Source of the DNA: an uncultured Bacteroides sp.
Lineage (GTDB): Bacteria; Bacteroidota; Bacteroidia; Bacteroidales; Bacteroidaceae
Direction: 5' to 3'
DNA: 21,610 nt
Assembly (NCBI GenBank): GCA_900551445.1
Contig: URWA01000041.1
Location: 1-21,610, forward strand
Of this stretch, positions 7,831 through 15,197 are shown one piece after another; within the stretch, counting starts at the first letter, position 1, and each line of letters starts with the position of its first letter. Both the position numbers and the translations under genes were made by a program. The notes beneath the pieces are model-generated. The model had not been told where the DNA came from and did not search any database. It saw only the letters and a list, made by a program, of their open reading frames with translations.

Positions 7831-9164
7831 CATTCTACCGTCTTCCCATTGACCACCACGTTCTGCAGCTTCAGCCCATGGACGTAATCTTTGTGAATCT
7901 CACCTGATTTCCGGGCCGTAATGCGCAAATCCTCAAAGGTAAAATCAGAGAGCTTATACTGGCTTTCATCTTTCTTCACCGCAAAAAGCACCTCACATTC
8001 CATCTGGATTCGCCGCAAAGTGACATGACTGGAATAAGAATAAGGTATATCCTTGCGGCCTTTCAAGTCAAAAAACTGTGTCCAGGGCTGGGCAAACAGG
8101 AAATTCCCCACGGACCCAGTGATATCTTCCATCGTGATATACTCATAATTCTGGGGGGTGTCCGGACGCATCTTGAGCCAAAGCAGACGCTGGGCATGAT
8201 CCACCCGGCAACGACGCACCAGCACATTCCGGTTGTGTACCGATTCACTGCCGCATGTCAAGGCACTATGGCAGAATCCCCATACACAATCCTCTATCAA
8301 GATATTCATATTGCTTCCGTTGTGTACCTTGTCCTGGTCGGCCCAGGGACCTTTTCCTCCTTTCAAGGCAATGGCATCGTCATTCACCGACAGGTAACAA
8401 CCCTTCACCAGCACATTCTTACATACATCAATGTCGATGGCATCGCTGCTCGGCGCCTTCACCGGCGAACGAGGAGCAAATATGGAAAGGTTCAAAAGCT
8501 TTACATTCTCGCAACGATACAAATGCGTCGTCCAGAAAGGGGAATTCTCCAGCCGCACGCCGGCAAGCTGCACATCCTTTGAATCGGCAATATACACCAG
8601 ACGGGGGCGCAGTTCCTCCAGATTGGTACACTGGGGATTCACCTCCCTGCGCAACCAGAATGACTTCCAGAAACGAAGCCCGTTTCCGTTTATCCTCCCC
8701 TCTCCCGAAAGCGTAAAGCCATCTACTCCGATGGCATTGACCAACGCCGCAAAATACTTCAGGTTCTGCCCTTCCAGACGCGTATCTATCACGGCAAAAT
8801 GGCTGATGTCATCACTTCCTTTCAGGGTAGCCCCCTTTTCCAGGTAAAGATGCGTATTCGGTTTGAAAAACAGAGAGCCCGACAAGAATGTACCCTCTGG
8901 GATATAGACTACCCCTCCTCCTTCCTCAGCAGCCTTGTCAATCACCTGCTGGATAGCCTCTGTCTGCAACAGCGTACTGTCATTTTTCACCCCATAGTCC
9001 GTAACGCAGTATTTCCGCCCGAGTGTTCCTACAGAAACCACCCGACTCTCTTTGAACCAGTCGGAGATAGGCGTACCATCAGGAAAGACCTCATACGGAA
9101 ACGCACTCACGCTTATCCAGGACAAGCACAACACAAGCCACCATTTTTTACAATATCCCTCCAT
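7830..9164 (-). CDS. GH28 polygalacturonase-type glycoside hydrolase
   Basis: This 444-residue protein has a Sec signal peptide (WWLVLCLSWISVSAFP, cleavage near residue 21), followed by a right-handed beta-helix. The family motifs can be placed: Asp241 in PSSDAIDIDVCKN (for canonical NTDG), Asp262-Asp263 in VNDDAIALKGG, His299 in FCHSALTCGSES (for the usual GHG), and Lys331 in LLWLKMRP (for RIK). The catalytic acids are therefore kept, while the surroundings match the divergent GH28 branch common in Bacteroidetes pectin loci. Likely substrates are galacturonic-acid-containing oligosaccharides, attacked hydrolytically and possibly exo-wise. It diverges from the GH105 gene, which acts on unsaturated galacturonyl ends. 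The family is firm; the cleavage mode is inferred. Confidence 0.9.
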   Translation of the reverse strand: MEGYCKKWWLVLCLSWISVSAFPYEVFPDGTPISDWFKESRVVSVGTLGRKYCVTDYGVKNDSTLLQTEAIQQVIDKAAEEGGGVVYIPEGTFLSGSLFFKPNTHLYLEKGATLKGSDDISHFAVIDTRLEGQNLKYFAALVNAIGVDGFTLSGEGRINGNGLRFWKSFWLRREVNPQCTNLEELRPRLVYIADSKDVQLAGVRLENSPFWTTHLYRCENVKLLNLSIFAPRSPVKAPSSDAIDIDVCKNVLVKGCYLSVNDDAIALKGGKGPWADQDKVHNGSNMNILIEDCVWGFCHSALTCGSESVHNRNVLVRRCRVDHAQRLLWLKMRPDTPQNYEYITMEDITGSVGNFLFAQPWTQFFDLKGRKDIPYSYSSHVTLRRIQMECEVLFAVKKDESQYKLSDFTFEDLRITARKSGEIHKDYVHGLKLQNVVVNGKTVE

Positions 9165-9242
9165 CTTCTGAACGATTAAAAGTGTTTAATATGTTGAATG
9201 ACAAAATAAAAGATTTTTTACCTGAAAGGAAATAGAAAATCA

Positions 9243-9264
9243 TACAATAGCATGGCCTATTGTA
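9243..9264. promoter_or_regulatory. Palindromic operator-like site between the GH28 and GH105 genes
   Basis: TACAATAG (9243-9250) and CTATTGTA (9257-9264) are perfect 8-bp inverted arms separated by 6 bp. The site sits about 80 bp from the GH28 start and about 95 bp from the GH105 -7 box, within the 236-bp divergent gap. This suits a dimeric transcription factor controlling one or both pectin genes. No such factor is identified, and no T tract follows, so it is not a terminator. Confidence 0.45.
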
Positions 9265-9358
9265 CAGGAATCCCCCTCAGGAGAAGAAAAAAGCAAGAAT
9301 TTGAATAATAATTAATGCATTTGCATGATTTTCCATGTACAAATATTTTTCCATCTCT

Positions 9359-9366
9359 TATCTTTG
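9359..9366 (+). promoter_or_regulatory. Bacteroidetes -7 box for the GH105 gene
   Basis: TATCTTTG matches TAnnTTTG, 34 nt before the GH105 ATG. The upstream region is A/T-rich and no clear -33 TTTG is found at normal spacing. Confidence 0.5.
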
Positions 9367-9400
9367 CTCACATAATTTTTAACTCTTTTACCACTACCTT

Positions 9401-10534
9401 ATGAGAAAGACACTTATTATTTTTTCGCTCATAATACATTGCGGAATTGCTACACTAACCGCACAAAATCTCCCCACCCAGAAGGAGACCCTTCATGCGC
9501 TGACAAAAGTAAACGAATACTTCATGAACAAATACGAGGACTATCGCAGCCCCAGTTTTGTGCGCCAGGTCTCCCGTCCAAGCAACATCTGGACAAGAGG
9601 TGTTTATTACGAAGGTCTGATGGCCCTCTATGACATTTATCCCCGCGAAGAATATTATGATTATGCCTACCATTGGGCCGAGTTCCATTGCTGGGGCATG
9701 AGAAACGGAAACACCACACGCAATGCCGATGACTATTGCTGCGGACAGACCTACATTGATTTATATAATCTTTGCCCGAAACCGGAAAAACTGAGAAATG
9801 TCAGGGCCAACATGAACATGCTCGTCAACACACCGCAAGTGAATGACTGGACATGGGTAGACGCCATCCAGATGGGCATGCCTGTTCTGGCCAAGATGGG
9901 ACAACTGACGGGTGAGCAGAAATACTTCGACAAGATGTGGGCAATGTATGAATATTCACGCAACCAGCTTGGCGGAAAAGGATTGTTCAACCTTCAGGAT
10001 GGTCTTTGGTGGAGAGATACCGATTTTCTTCCACCCTATAAGGAACCCAATGGAGAGGACTGCTACTGGAGCAGAGGCAACGGATGGGCCTACGCCGCTC
10101 TGGTACGTGTGTTGGAAGAAATCCCTGCCGACGAGACACACCGGCAAGATTACATTGACGACTTCCTTCGCATGAGCAAAGCCCTGAAAGCCTGCCAGCG
10201 TGAAGACGGATTCTGGAACGTCAGCCTGCACGACGCCACCCACTATGGCGGAAAAGAAACGACAGGCACTTCCCTGTTCGTCTATGGAATGGCATGGGGC
10301 GTACGCAACGGATTACTGGACCATGAGGAATACCTGCCAGTTTTACTTAAAGGCTGGAATGCCATCGTAAAAGAAGCCGTACATCCCGACGGATTCTTGG
10401 GATATGTGCAAGGCACCGGAAAAGAACCCAAAGACGGTCAGCCTGTCACCTACGACAGCGTACCCGATTTTGAAGACTACGGTGTGGGATGTTTTCTGTT
10501 GGCCGGAACCGAAGTCTATAAGCTACAAAAATGA
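9401..10534 (+). CDS. GH105 unsaturated rhamnogalacturonyl hydrolase
   Basis: This 377-residue protein has a Sec signal peptide (MRKTLIIFSLIIHCGIATL, then TAQN) and an (alpha/alpha)6-barrel sequence of the YteR/YesR type. GH105 enzymes hydrolyse the 4,5-unsaturated galacturonyl residue left by rhamnogalacturonan lyases, by hydrating the double bond. Visible family motifs are WTRGVYYEGLMALY (64-77), NADDYCCGQTYIDLY (108-122), DWTWVDAIQMGMP (149-161, Asp154 a probable catalytic residue), GLWWRDTDFLPPY, and SRGNGWAYAALVRVLEE (224-240). The length is normal for the family. Its presence implies that a pectate or rhamnogalacturonan lyase exists elsewhere in the genome. It is divergent from the GH28 gene and ends at a strong terminator. 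Confidence 0.92.
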   Translation: MRKTLIIFSLIIHCGIATLTAQNLPTQKETLHALTKVNEYFMNKYEDYRSPSFVRQVSRPSNIWTRGVYYEGLMALYDIYPREEYYDYAYHWAEFHCWGMRNGNTTRNADDYCCGQTYIDLYNLCPKPEKLRNVRANMNMLVNTPQVNDWTWVDAIQMGMPVLAKMGQLTGEQKYFDKMWAMYEYSRNQLGGKGLFNLQDGLWWRDTDFLPPYKEPNGEDCYWSRGNGWAYAALVRVLEEIPADETHRQDYIDDFLRMSKALKACQREDGFWNVSLHDATHYGGKETTGTSLFVYGMAWGVRNGLLDHEEYLPVLLKGWNAIVKEAVHPDGFLGYVQGTGKEPKDGQPVTYDSVPDFEDYGVGCFLLAGTEVYKLQK

Positions 10535-10578
10535 CTATAAATAGGTAGAGAGTTTAATATCTTTCCGTAAAAAGAAAT

Positions 10579-10615
10579 GGGTGTGCGTTGGTTCGCACAC
10601 CCTTATTTTTTATTT
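10579..10615. terminator. Bidirectional terminator between the GH105 and SIS genes
   Basis: GGGTGTGCG (10579-10587) pairs perfectly with CGCACACCC (10594-10602) around a TTGGTT loop. TTATTTTTTATTT follows on the plus strand, and a less regular T-rich stretch follows on the minus strand. The T tract covers the complement of the SIS gene's stop codon at 10610-10612. Confidence 0.88.
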
Positions 10616-11212
10616 GCTCAAGGCACGGGAACGCTCTCCCAGATAGCCTCCATGATGACGCTTGCTGTACTCCTCGATGGTAAAGCCTGTCTTGCGCATC
10701 GTTTCCACCACCAGGATATCCCCTATCACCGTCATGACCGTAGTCGAAGTGGTAGGCGTCATCCCCAGCAGACACACCTCGTCGGGGTGCCCTGTAGCCA
10801 AACAGATATCGGCCGCCTCAGCCAGCGGACTGTCCGGATTTCCCGTGATGACGATTTTCTTCAGCGTAGGATCCAGCCGCGCCGCCAAATCCGTGAGTTC
10901 CACAATTTCGCGGGTCTTTCCTGAATTGGAAATCAGCAGCAGCAAGTCATTTTTCTGCAAGATTCCCAGGTCGCCGTGTTGCGCCTCACTCGGATGCAGG
11001 AACACAGCCGGTATGCCGGTAGAGCAAAACGTAGTAGCTATGTTCATGGCAATCTGTCCCGCTTTTCCCATTCCACTTGTCACCAGCTTTCCTCCCTTCT
11101 CATGCACCTGTTCCACAATCAGCTGCACCGCCTTCTCGTAGCCGTCGGTCACAGGGATATTCAATACAGCCTGAGCCTCACGCTGTAACAATTCTTTAAT
11201 TGATGAGTTCAT
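10610..11212 (-). CDS. Single-SIS-domain sugar-phosphate isomerase (KpsF/KdsD-like, probable arabinose-5-phosphate isomerase)
   Basis: This 200-residue protein shows SGMGKAGQIA (46-55), HPSEAQHGDLG (73-83), SNSGKT (95-100), PTTSTTVM (153-160) and KRHHGGYLGER (184-194), all as in KdsD/KpsF. KdsD interconverts ribulose 5-phosphate and arabinose 5-phosphate, the first step towards Kdo for lipid A. Classical KdsD is about 330 residues with two C-terminal CBS domains; this protein stops right after the SIS domain. Single-domain forms are known in Bacteroides, so this is not a truncation. The LOG-family gene lies 24 bp upstream, making a two-gene operon. The isomerase class is firm and the exact sugar probable. 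Confidence 0.85.
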   Translation of the reverse strand: MNSSIKELLQREAQAVLNIPVTDGYEKAVQLIVEQVHEKGGKLVTSGMGKAGQIAMNIATTFCSTGIPAVFLHPSEAQHGDLGILQKNDLLLLISNSGKTREIVELTDLAARLDPTLKKIVITGNPDSPLAEAADICLATGHPDEVCLLGMTPTTSTTVMTVIGDILVVETMRKTGFTIEEYSKRHHGGYLGERSRALSK

Positions 11213-11236
11213 ATAGAGTATGATTAAATAATGATT

Positions 11237-11770
11237 TTATTCCAACAAACGAGTCAGCTCATCGAATGTATTCGCTACCTCGAAATAATTCTTTAAGGGG
11301 TGATGGGCAAAATGCTGTGCCTCCAGCCGCTCCATAAAGTGCAAGATGTCATTCCAGAAACCATCGATATTGTAAAAAATCACCCGCTTGTCATGATAGC
11401 CGATGCTGCACGAAGCCATCACATGAAACACCTCGTCCAATGTACCAATTCCTCCGGGCAAAGCCACCATCACTTCCGCTTCCTGCACCATGATGTCTTT
11501 CCGGTCGCTCAGGTTCACAGAATGGAACGTCACGTCGAGCAAGTCGCTCACCCTTCCATGTTCCTCCAGCTTGGTGGGCACCACTCCCATAATCATGGCA
11601 CCGTTCTCCTTCGCACTTTTCGCCAGGACTTCCATCAGTCCGGTATTGGAGCCACCGTAAATCAACCATTTACGATGCTGTCCCATCCATGTACCCAATT
11701 CCTTCGCCTTCTCCATAAACACGGGCGCAATGGCATCTGAGGCCGAACAAAAGACCGCAATTTTATTCAT
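11237..11770 (-). CDS. LOG-family (Rossman fold) nucleotide phosphoribohydrolase
   Basis: The 177-residue product carries the family signature: IYGGSNTGLMEVLAKSA (37-53), SDRKDIMVQEAE (88-99, the Arg-Lys pair) and PGGIGTLDEVF (105-115, PGGxGTxxE). LOG proteins cleave nucleoside 5'-monophosphates, including cytokinin-type nucleotides, into base and ribose 5-phosphate. They were long misannotated as lysine decarboxylases. In bacteria without plant hosts the natural substrate is usually unclear. It is the first gene of an operon with the SIS isomerase, and both products deal with pentose 5-phosphates. It diverges from the M16 peptidase gene. Confidence 0.88.
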   Translation of the reverse strand: MNKIAVFCSASDAIAPVFMEKAKELGTWMGQHRKWLIYGGSNTGLMEVLAKSAKENGAMIMGVVPTKLEEHGRVSDLLDVTFHSVNLSDRKDIMVQEAEVMVALPGGIGTLDEVFHVMASCSIGYHDKRVIFYNIDGFWNDILHFMERLEAQHFAHHPLKNYFEVANTFDELTRLLE

Positions 11771-11839
11771 ATATTAGTTTTAAATATCCTTTGGTGCAAA
11801 TATCTGCATTTTTTAAAGAAAGGCAATAAGTATTTATTG

Positions 11840-11847
11840 TAAATTTG
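11840..11847 (+). promoter_or_regulatory. Bacteroidetes -7 box for the M16 peptidase gene
   Basis: TAAATTTG matches TAnnTTTG, 31 nt before the M16 ATG, in an A/T-rich divergent gap. Confidence 0.45.
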
Positions 11848-11878
11848 CGGCAGAAATAGAAATTATACCACTTGATAT

Positions 11879-13102
11879 ATGGCATATTCAACATTTACCC
11901 TTCCAAGCGGACTGCGGATTATCCACACTACCAGCCCCACCAACGTGGCGTATTGTGGTTTTGCCATAGACACCGGCACCCGCGACGAGCTTCCGCAAGA
12001 GCAAGGGATGGCCCATTTCGTGGAACACCTGATTTTCAAAGGGACGCGGAAACGAAAGGCCTGGCATATTCTGAACCGTATGGAAAATGTGGGAGGCGAC
12101 TTGAATGCGTTTACAAACAAGGAAGAAACCGTCATCTACAGTTCCTTTCTGAAAGAGCATTTCGACCGGGCAGCAGAATTGCTGGCCGACATCGTATTCC
12201 ACAGCGTATTCCCTTCGAGTGAGATAGAGAAAGAGGTGGAAGTCATCATCGATGAGATACAAAGCTACGAAGACAGTCCGGCAGAACTCATCTTTGACGA
12301 TTTCGAAGAACTGATCTTTCCCGACCATCCGTTGGGACGGAACATTTTGGGCAACCCTGAACTGCTCCGGCAGTTCACCAGCGAAGACGCACAGCATTTT
12401 GTACACAAGCATTACCAGCCTCAGAATATGGTATTCTTTGTACTGGGTGATATTCCTTTCTCCAAGGTCGTCCGCACGCTGGAGAAAGTCACGGCAGACG
12501 TTCCTCCCTTCAACGGAGAAAAACAGCCGCGCACCCAGCCGGCCGCCTACCAGCCCCGGCAACTGACACTCCACAAGGACACCCATCAGGCACATGTCAT
12601 GATAGGAGGAAGAGGCTACCATGCCTACGACGAACGACGCACAGGACTCTACCTGCTGAACAACATTTTGGGAGGTCCTGGCATGAACAGCCGGCTCAAC
12701 GTTTCCTTGCGTGAGAAGAAAGGCCTGGTCTACAATGTGGAATCGAACCTCACCTCCTACACGGACACCGGAACGTTCTGCATCTACTTCGGCTGTGACC
12801 CTCATGATACCACGCATTGCATCTCGCTGGTGCATAAGGAACTCAAGAAGATTCGAGACAAGGCGCTGACGAGCCTACAGCTCCATGCAGCCCAAAAACA
12901 AATCATCGGACAGATAGGAGTGGCTGCCGACAACTTTGAGAACAATGCCCTCAACATGGGAAAATGCTTCCTTCATTATCAGACTTACGAAGAAAAAGAG
13001 GAGGTATTCAAGCGGATTGAAGATCTCACCGCCTCCCAGTTGCTCGACATTGCCAACGAAGTGCTGGCCGAAAACTATCTTTCCACATTAATCTATCAGT
13101 AA
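11879..13102 (+). CDS. M16-family zinc metallopeptidase
   Basis: This 407-residue protein has the inverted zinc motif HFVEH (His46, Glu49 catalytic, His50), with the distal zinc ligand Glu126 in IIDEI exactly 76 residues later, as in active M16 peptidases. The C-terminal half carries the partner-domain pattern LLNNILGGPGMNSRL followed by REKKGLVYNVES. This matches the compact two-domain bacterial M16B type (about 410-430 residues) related to mitochondrial processing peptidase. No signal peptide is visible, so it is probably cytosolic. Substrates are likely short peptides or presequences, but not known. It has its own promoter and no clear terminator before the small AraC gene 127 bp downstream, so some read-through is possible. 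Confidence 0.93.
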   Translation: MAYSTFTLPSGLRIIHTTSPTNVAYCGFAIDTGTRDELPQEQGMAHFVEHLIFKGTRKRKAWHILNRMENVGGDLNAFTNKEETVIYSSFLKEHFDRAAELLADIVFHSVFPSSEIEKEVEVIIDEIQSYEDSPAELIFDDFEELIFPDHPLGRNILGNPELLRQFTSEDAQHFVHKHYQPQNMVFFVLGDIPFSKVVRTLEKVTADVPPFNGEKQPRTQPAAYQPRQLTLHKDTHQAHVMIGGRGYHAYDERRTGLYLLNNILGGPGMNSRLNVSLREKKGLVYNVESNLTSYTDTGTFCIYFGCDPHDTTHCISLVHKELKKIRDKALTSLQLHAAQKQIIGQIGVAADNFENNALNMGKCFLHYQTYEEKEEVFKRIEDLTASQLLDIANEVLAENYLSTLIYQ

Positions 13103-13229
13103 ATTAAAGACCGAATAGTATGTTTTTTAAACCATTTAGTAATAGTATACGGACGAATATTCACAAAGTGCATATTTTGTCTTTCCATAAATTTCCAAAA
13201 CTTATTATTTTCGGGGAAAAATAGAAACT

Positions 13230-13568
13230 ATGAAAAAGAATGAAGTAATCAAAGACAGGCTGGCAGAATGGATTGAACAAAAGGGATTTATGAATGCCCG
13301 GATTACCATCATACAGCTAAGTAAAATTATTGGAGTGAACAGAACTTATCTGTCCAACCATATTAATACCAATTATGGAATGAACTTTAACTTATGGCTC
13401 AATGGCCTGCGTATAGAAGAAGCCAAGAAACTCATCAAAGAGTTTCCTGAACGTAACCTGTCAGAAATAGCCCAACAAATAGGCTTTACTGACTTGGCAC
13501 ACTTCAGCAAGCAGTTCAAACTCAGGGTCGGAGAATCTCCTTCCAAATGGAAAAAAGAAATGCAATAG
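13230..13568 (+). CDS. Stand-alone AraC-type DNA-binding domain protein
   Basis: The 112 residues are almost entirely an AraC/XylS DNA-binding domain. The first helix-turn-helix covers TIIQLSKIIGVNRTYLSNHI (about 26-45), and the second covers LSEIAQQIGFTDLAHFSKQF, followed by RVGESPSKWKK. There is no sensor or dimerisation domain, and the 127 bp upstream leave no room for one before the M16 gene. By hand alignment it is about 57% identical, without gaps, to residues 263-366 of the membrane AraC protein encoded downstream. It could be a functional solo regulator, a competitor for the paralogue's sites, or what remains of a duplicated longer gene. The intact frame and conserved core argue against plain decay. 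Its base composition is more A/T-rich than its neighbours. Confidence 0.85.
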   Translation: MKKNEVIKDRLAEWIEQKGFMNARITIIQLSKIIGVNRTYLSNHINTNYGMNFNLWLNGLRIEEAKKLIKEFPERNLSEIAQQIGFTDLAHFSKQFKLRVGESPSKWKKEMQ

Positions 13569-13717
13569 TTTTATATCCCGACAAGGAAATACATAAAACC
13601 GCATTTTTCGATTCTTCAAACAGGAAAACTACATGACAAGTCTTTCCGCCTCGCCACATGTTATTTTTTTAACTGAATAGTTGCAAAAATTAACCATATA
13701 ATTATTCAGTCCTTACC

Positions 13718-13780
13718 AATAGTGCAAACTGGCAAGAAACTCAATTTTAAGATTTCTTGTCAGTTTGCTATTTTTATTTC
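13718..13780. repeat. Long hairpin built from two copies of the TTTCTTGYCAGTTTSC motif
   Basis: The left arm GCAAACTGGCAAGAAA (13724-13739) and right arm TTTCTTGTCAGTTTGC (13753-13768) are complementary over 16 positions, with one G-U wobble in RNA. The loop has 13 nt, and AATA/TATT extends the stem past a bulge. TATTTTTATTT follows, so it could act as a terminator for the small AraC gene, with a long 3' leader. Its arms recur at 15055-15075 and 15334-15354, which favours a second role as a binding site or repeat element. Confidence 0.6.
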
Positions 13781-13796
13781 GGCGGAAAGATAAACA

Positions 13797-13868
13797 AAGC
13801 CTTTGTCAAAATTATCTACATTATCTGAATTTGTAAAAACAAGAATTTCACAATTTAAACAAAGGCTT
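13797..13868. repeat. 10-bp inverted repeat upstream of the membrane AraC gene
   Basis: AAGCCTTTGT (13797-13806) is the exact reverse complement of ACAAAGGCTT (13859-13868). The direct repeat TAAACAAAG also appears at 13791-13799 and 13856-13864. The second arm ends 42 nt before the regulator's ATG, a position that suits autoregulation. Confidence 0.4.
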
Positions 13869-13910
13869 AATTGACAATTCGCTATTACAAACGAAAAAAT
13901 CAATAAAGTC

Positions 13911-15029
13911 ATGGAGAAACTTTTTTTTACTATGGAAACATTCTCCGGCATCAGCAGCCTGTTGCTGGCTCTTTTTCTCCATTTTTCCGATGTACCGAAA
14001 GGAGAAATGAGCAATCGCAGCAAACGAAGCCGGATTTACGTTGAAGCAGCCTACGTACTGGTAGGACTTACCTCATTGGGAATTGTATGCTCCACCGAGA
14101 ATTATCACGAAACATTGAAAGCCTTCTTCATCCAGAGCCTGGCACCTATCCAGACCCTTCTGTTCTTATGGGCCCTGACTTTTCCGATATATATAGGAGA
14201 CAAACTGAAAGGCTTCTTACAGAAACAGCTAATCTATACACTTCTGCTGGGTGCCGCCAATCTGATCTATTATTTCGGAATGGACGGACAGACAGGTACT
14301 CTTGCCTACTATCTGCTCATGGCATGTTATGTCTGCCTGCTGGTACTCTACATACGTGTGTACCTACGCATCTCCCAACGCTGGGCACAGGCACATCCCG
14401 AACGCATACCTTATCTTAAAAAGCGAGTATATCCTCTTCTCATCGGGTTATGTGCCATATTCATGCTTTCTGTCGCAGTGAATATTTATCCTCACTTTAT
14501 CAGTCAACTGATATTTACAGGATTTTATACCATTTTCTATATCATATTTGCCCTGCAATATCATAACTATGGCATTCTTATAGCCAATCACCCGCTCAAA
14601 GGAAATGAACTGGCAGAAGAACAAGGTACTTCCCAAGAAACTCCGGCCATCTCTCCCCATAATCCTCACCAGAAAGCCTATAAATGGAATTATGAAAAAA
14701 TAGAAGAGAAATTGAACGAATGGGTGTCCGAGAAAAACTATCTTCACCCCAGCCTTACCATCCAGGATATGAGCAAGAAGATAGGTATCAACCGCACCTA
14801 TTTGTCTAACTTCATCAACGAAACTTATCAGACAAATTTCAATGGATGGCTCAACGGATTACGGATTGAAGAAGCGAAACGCCGGATGCGCAACAATCCG
14901 GACATCAGTCTGGCTGAAGTGGCCGAGCAGGTAGGTTTTGCAGACCTTGCCCACTTCAGCAAGCAGTTTAAGATAAAGGAAGGATGTTCTCCCTCTACGT
15001 GGAAAAAAAATCTCCACGAAACTCTCTAA
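13911..15029 (+). CDS. Membrane-anchored AraC-family transcriptional regulator
   Basis: This 372-residue protein has about seven hydrophobic segments (roughly 9-26, 44-62, 72-93, 105-124, 130-150, 175-195 and 200-222). A linker rich in Glu, Gln and Pro follows (about 230-258), then an AraC DNA-binding domain (about 263-366: LTIQDMSKKIGINRTYLSNFI, then LAEVAEQVGFADLAHFSKQF and CSPSTWKK). The membrane half is not a known two-component sensor. The protein looks like a one-component regulator that senses something in or at the membrane and binds DNA directly. The DNA-binding domain is a close paralogue of the 112-residue protein encoded upstream. A second ATG at 13932 is a possible start, but 13911 keeps the first helix whole. 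Repeats in both flanking gaps may be its sites. The signal is unknown. Confidence 0.88.
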   Translation: MEKLFFTMETFSGISSLLLALFLHFSDVPKGEMSNRSKRSRIYVEAAYVLVGLTSLGIVCSTENYHETLKAFFIQSLAPIQTLLFLWALTFPIYIGDKLKGFLQKQLIYTLLLGAANLIYYFGMDGQTGTLAYYLLMACYVCLLVLYIRVYLRISQRWAQAHPERIPYLKKRVYPLLIGLCAIFMLSVAVNIYPHFISQLIFTGFYTIFYIIFALQYHNYGILIANHPLKGNELAEEQGTSQETPAISPHNPHQKAYKWNYEKIEEKLNEWVSEKNYLHPSLTIQDMSKKIGINRTYLSNFINETYQTNFNGWLNGLRIEEAKRRMRNNPDISLAEVAEQVGFADLAHFSKQFKIKEGCSPSTWKKNLHETL

Positions 15030-15080
15030 TCCCCAAAGAGCCATACCCTAAGTTACAAATCTTTTGCCAGTTTCCATATT

Positions 15081-15164
15081 TCCCTTGGCCGAGCCGTATG
15101 TTTCTGCCAAGGGAGACCTACGTATCTCCCGTGTAAAACCTATGTTTCCTATGAGGGATACATA
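15081..15164 (+). other. Three consecutive hairpins downstream of the membrane AraC gene
   Basis: Hairpin 1 pairs TCCCTTGGC (15081-15089) with GCCAAGGGA (15106-15114). Hairpin 2 pairs GGGAGA (15111-15116) with TCTCCC (15125-15130) and shares four bases (15111-15114) with hairpin 1, so the two exclude each other. Hairpin 3 pairs TATGTTTCCT (15141-15150) with GGGATACATA (15155-15164), with one mismatch and one wobble, and AAAATAATTCTTT follows. They could end transcription or act as an RNA switch. They match no riboswitch family that I recognise. Confidence 0.4.
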
Positions 15165-15197
15165 AAATAATTCTTTCCATTTTCTCTATTACATCTT

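Larger units (their letters stand above)
13569..13910. other. 342-bp A/T-rich intergenic region between the two AraC-type genes
   Basis: I see no convincing gene here. It holds the 16-bp-arm hairpin at 13718-13780 and the inverted repeat at 13797-13868, and presumably the promoter of the membrane regulator. No perfect TAnnTTTG box was found; TGAATTTG at 13825-13832 is one mismatch away. Confidence 0.6.

Noticed and set aside
10610..11212. SIS gene as a truncated KdsD pseudogene
   Set aside because: It ends after the complete SIS domain at a proper stop and terminator, and single-domain forms occur in Bacteroides.
13230..13568. Small AraC gene as a 3' fragment of a truncated longer regulator
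   Set aside because: The 127 bp upstream contain no membrane or sensor coding remnant before the M16 stop codon, and the frame starts cleanly at an ATG; kept as a solo domain, with remnant status only a possibility.
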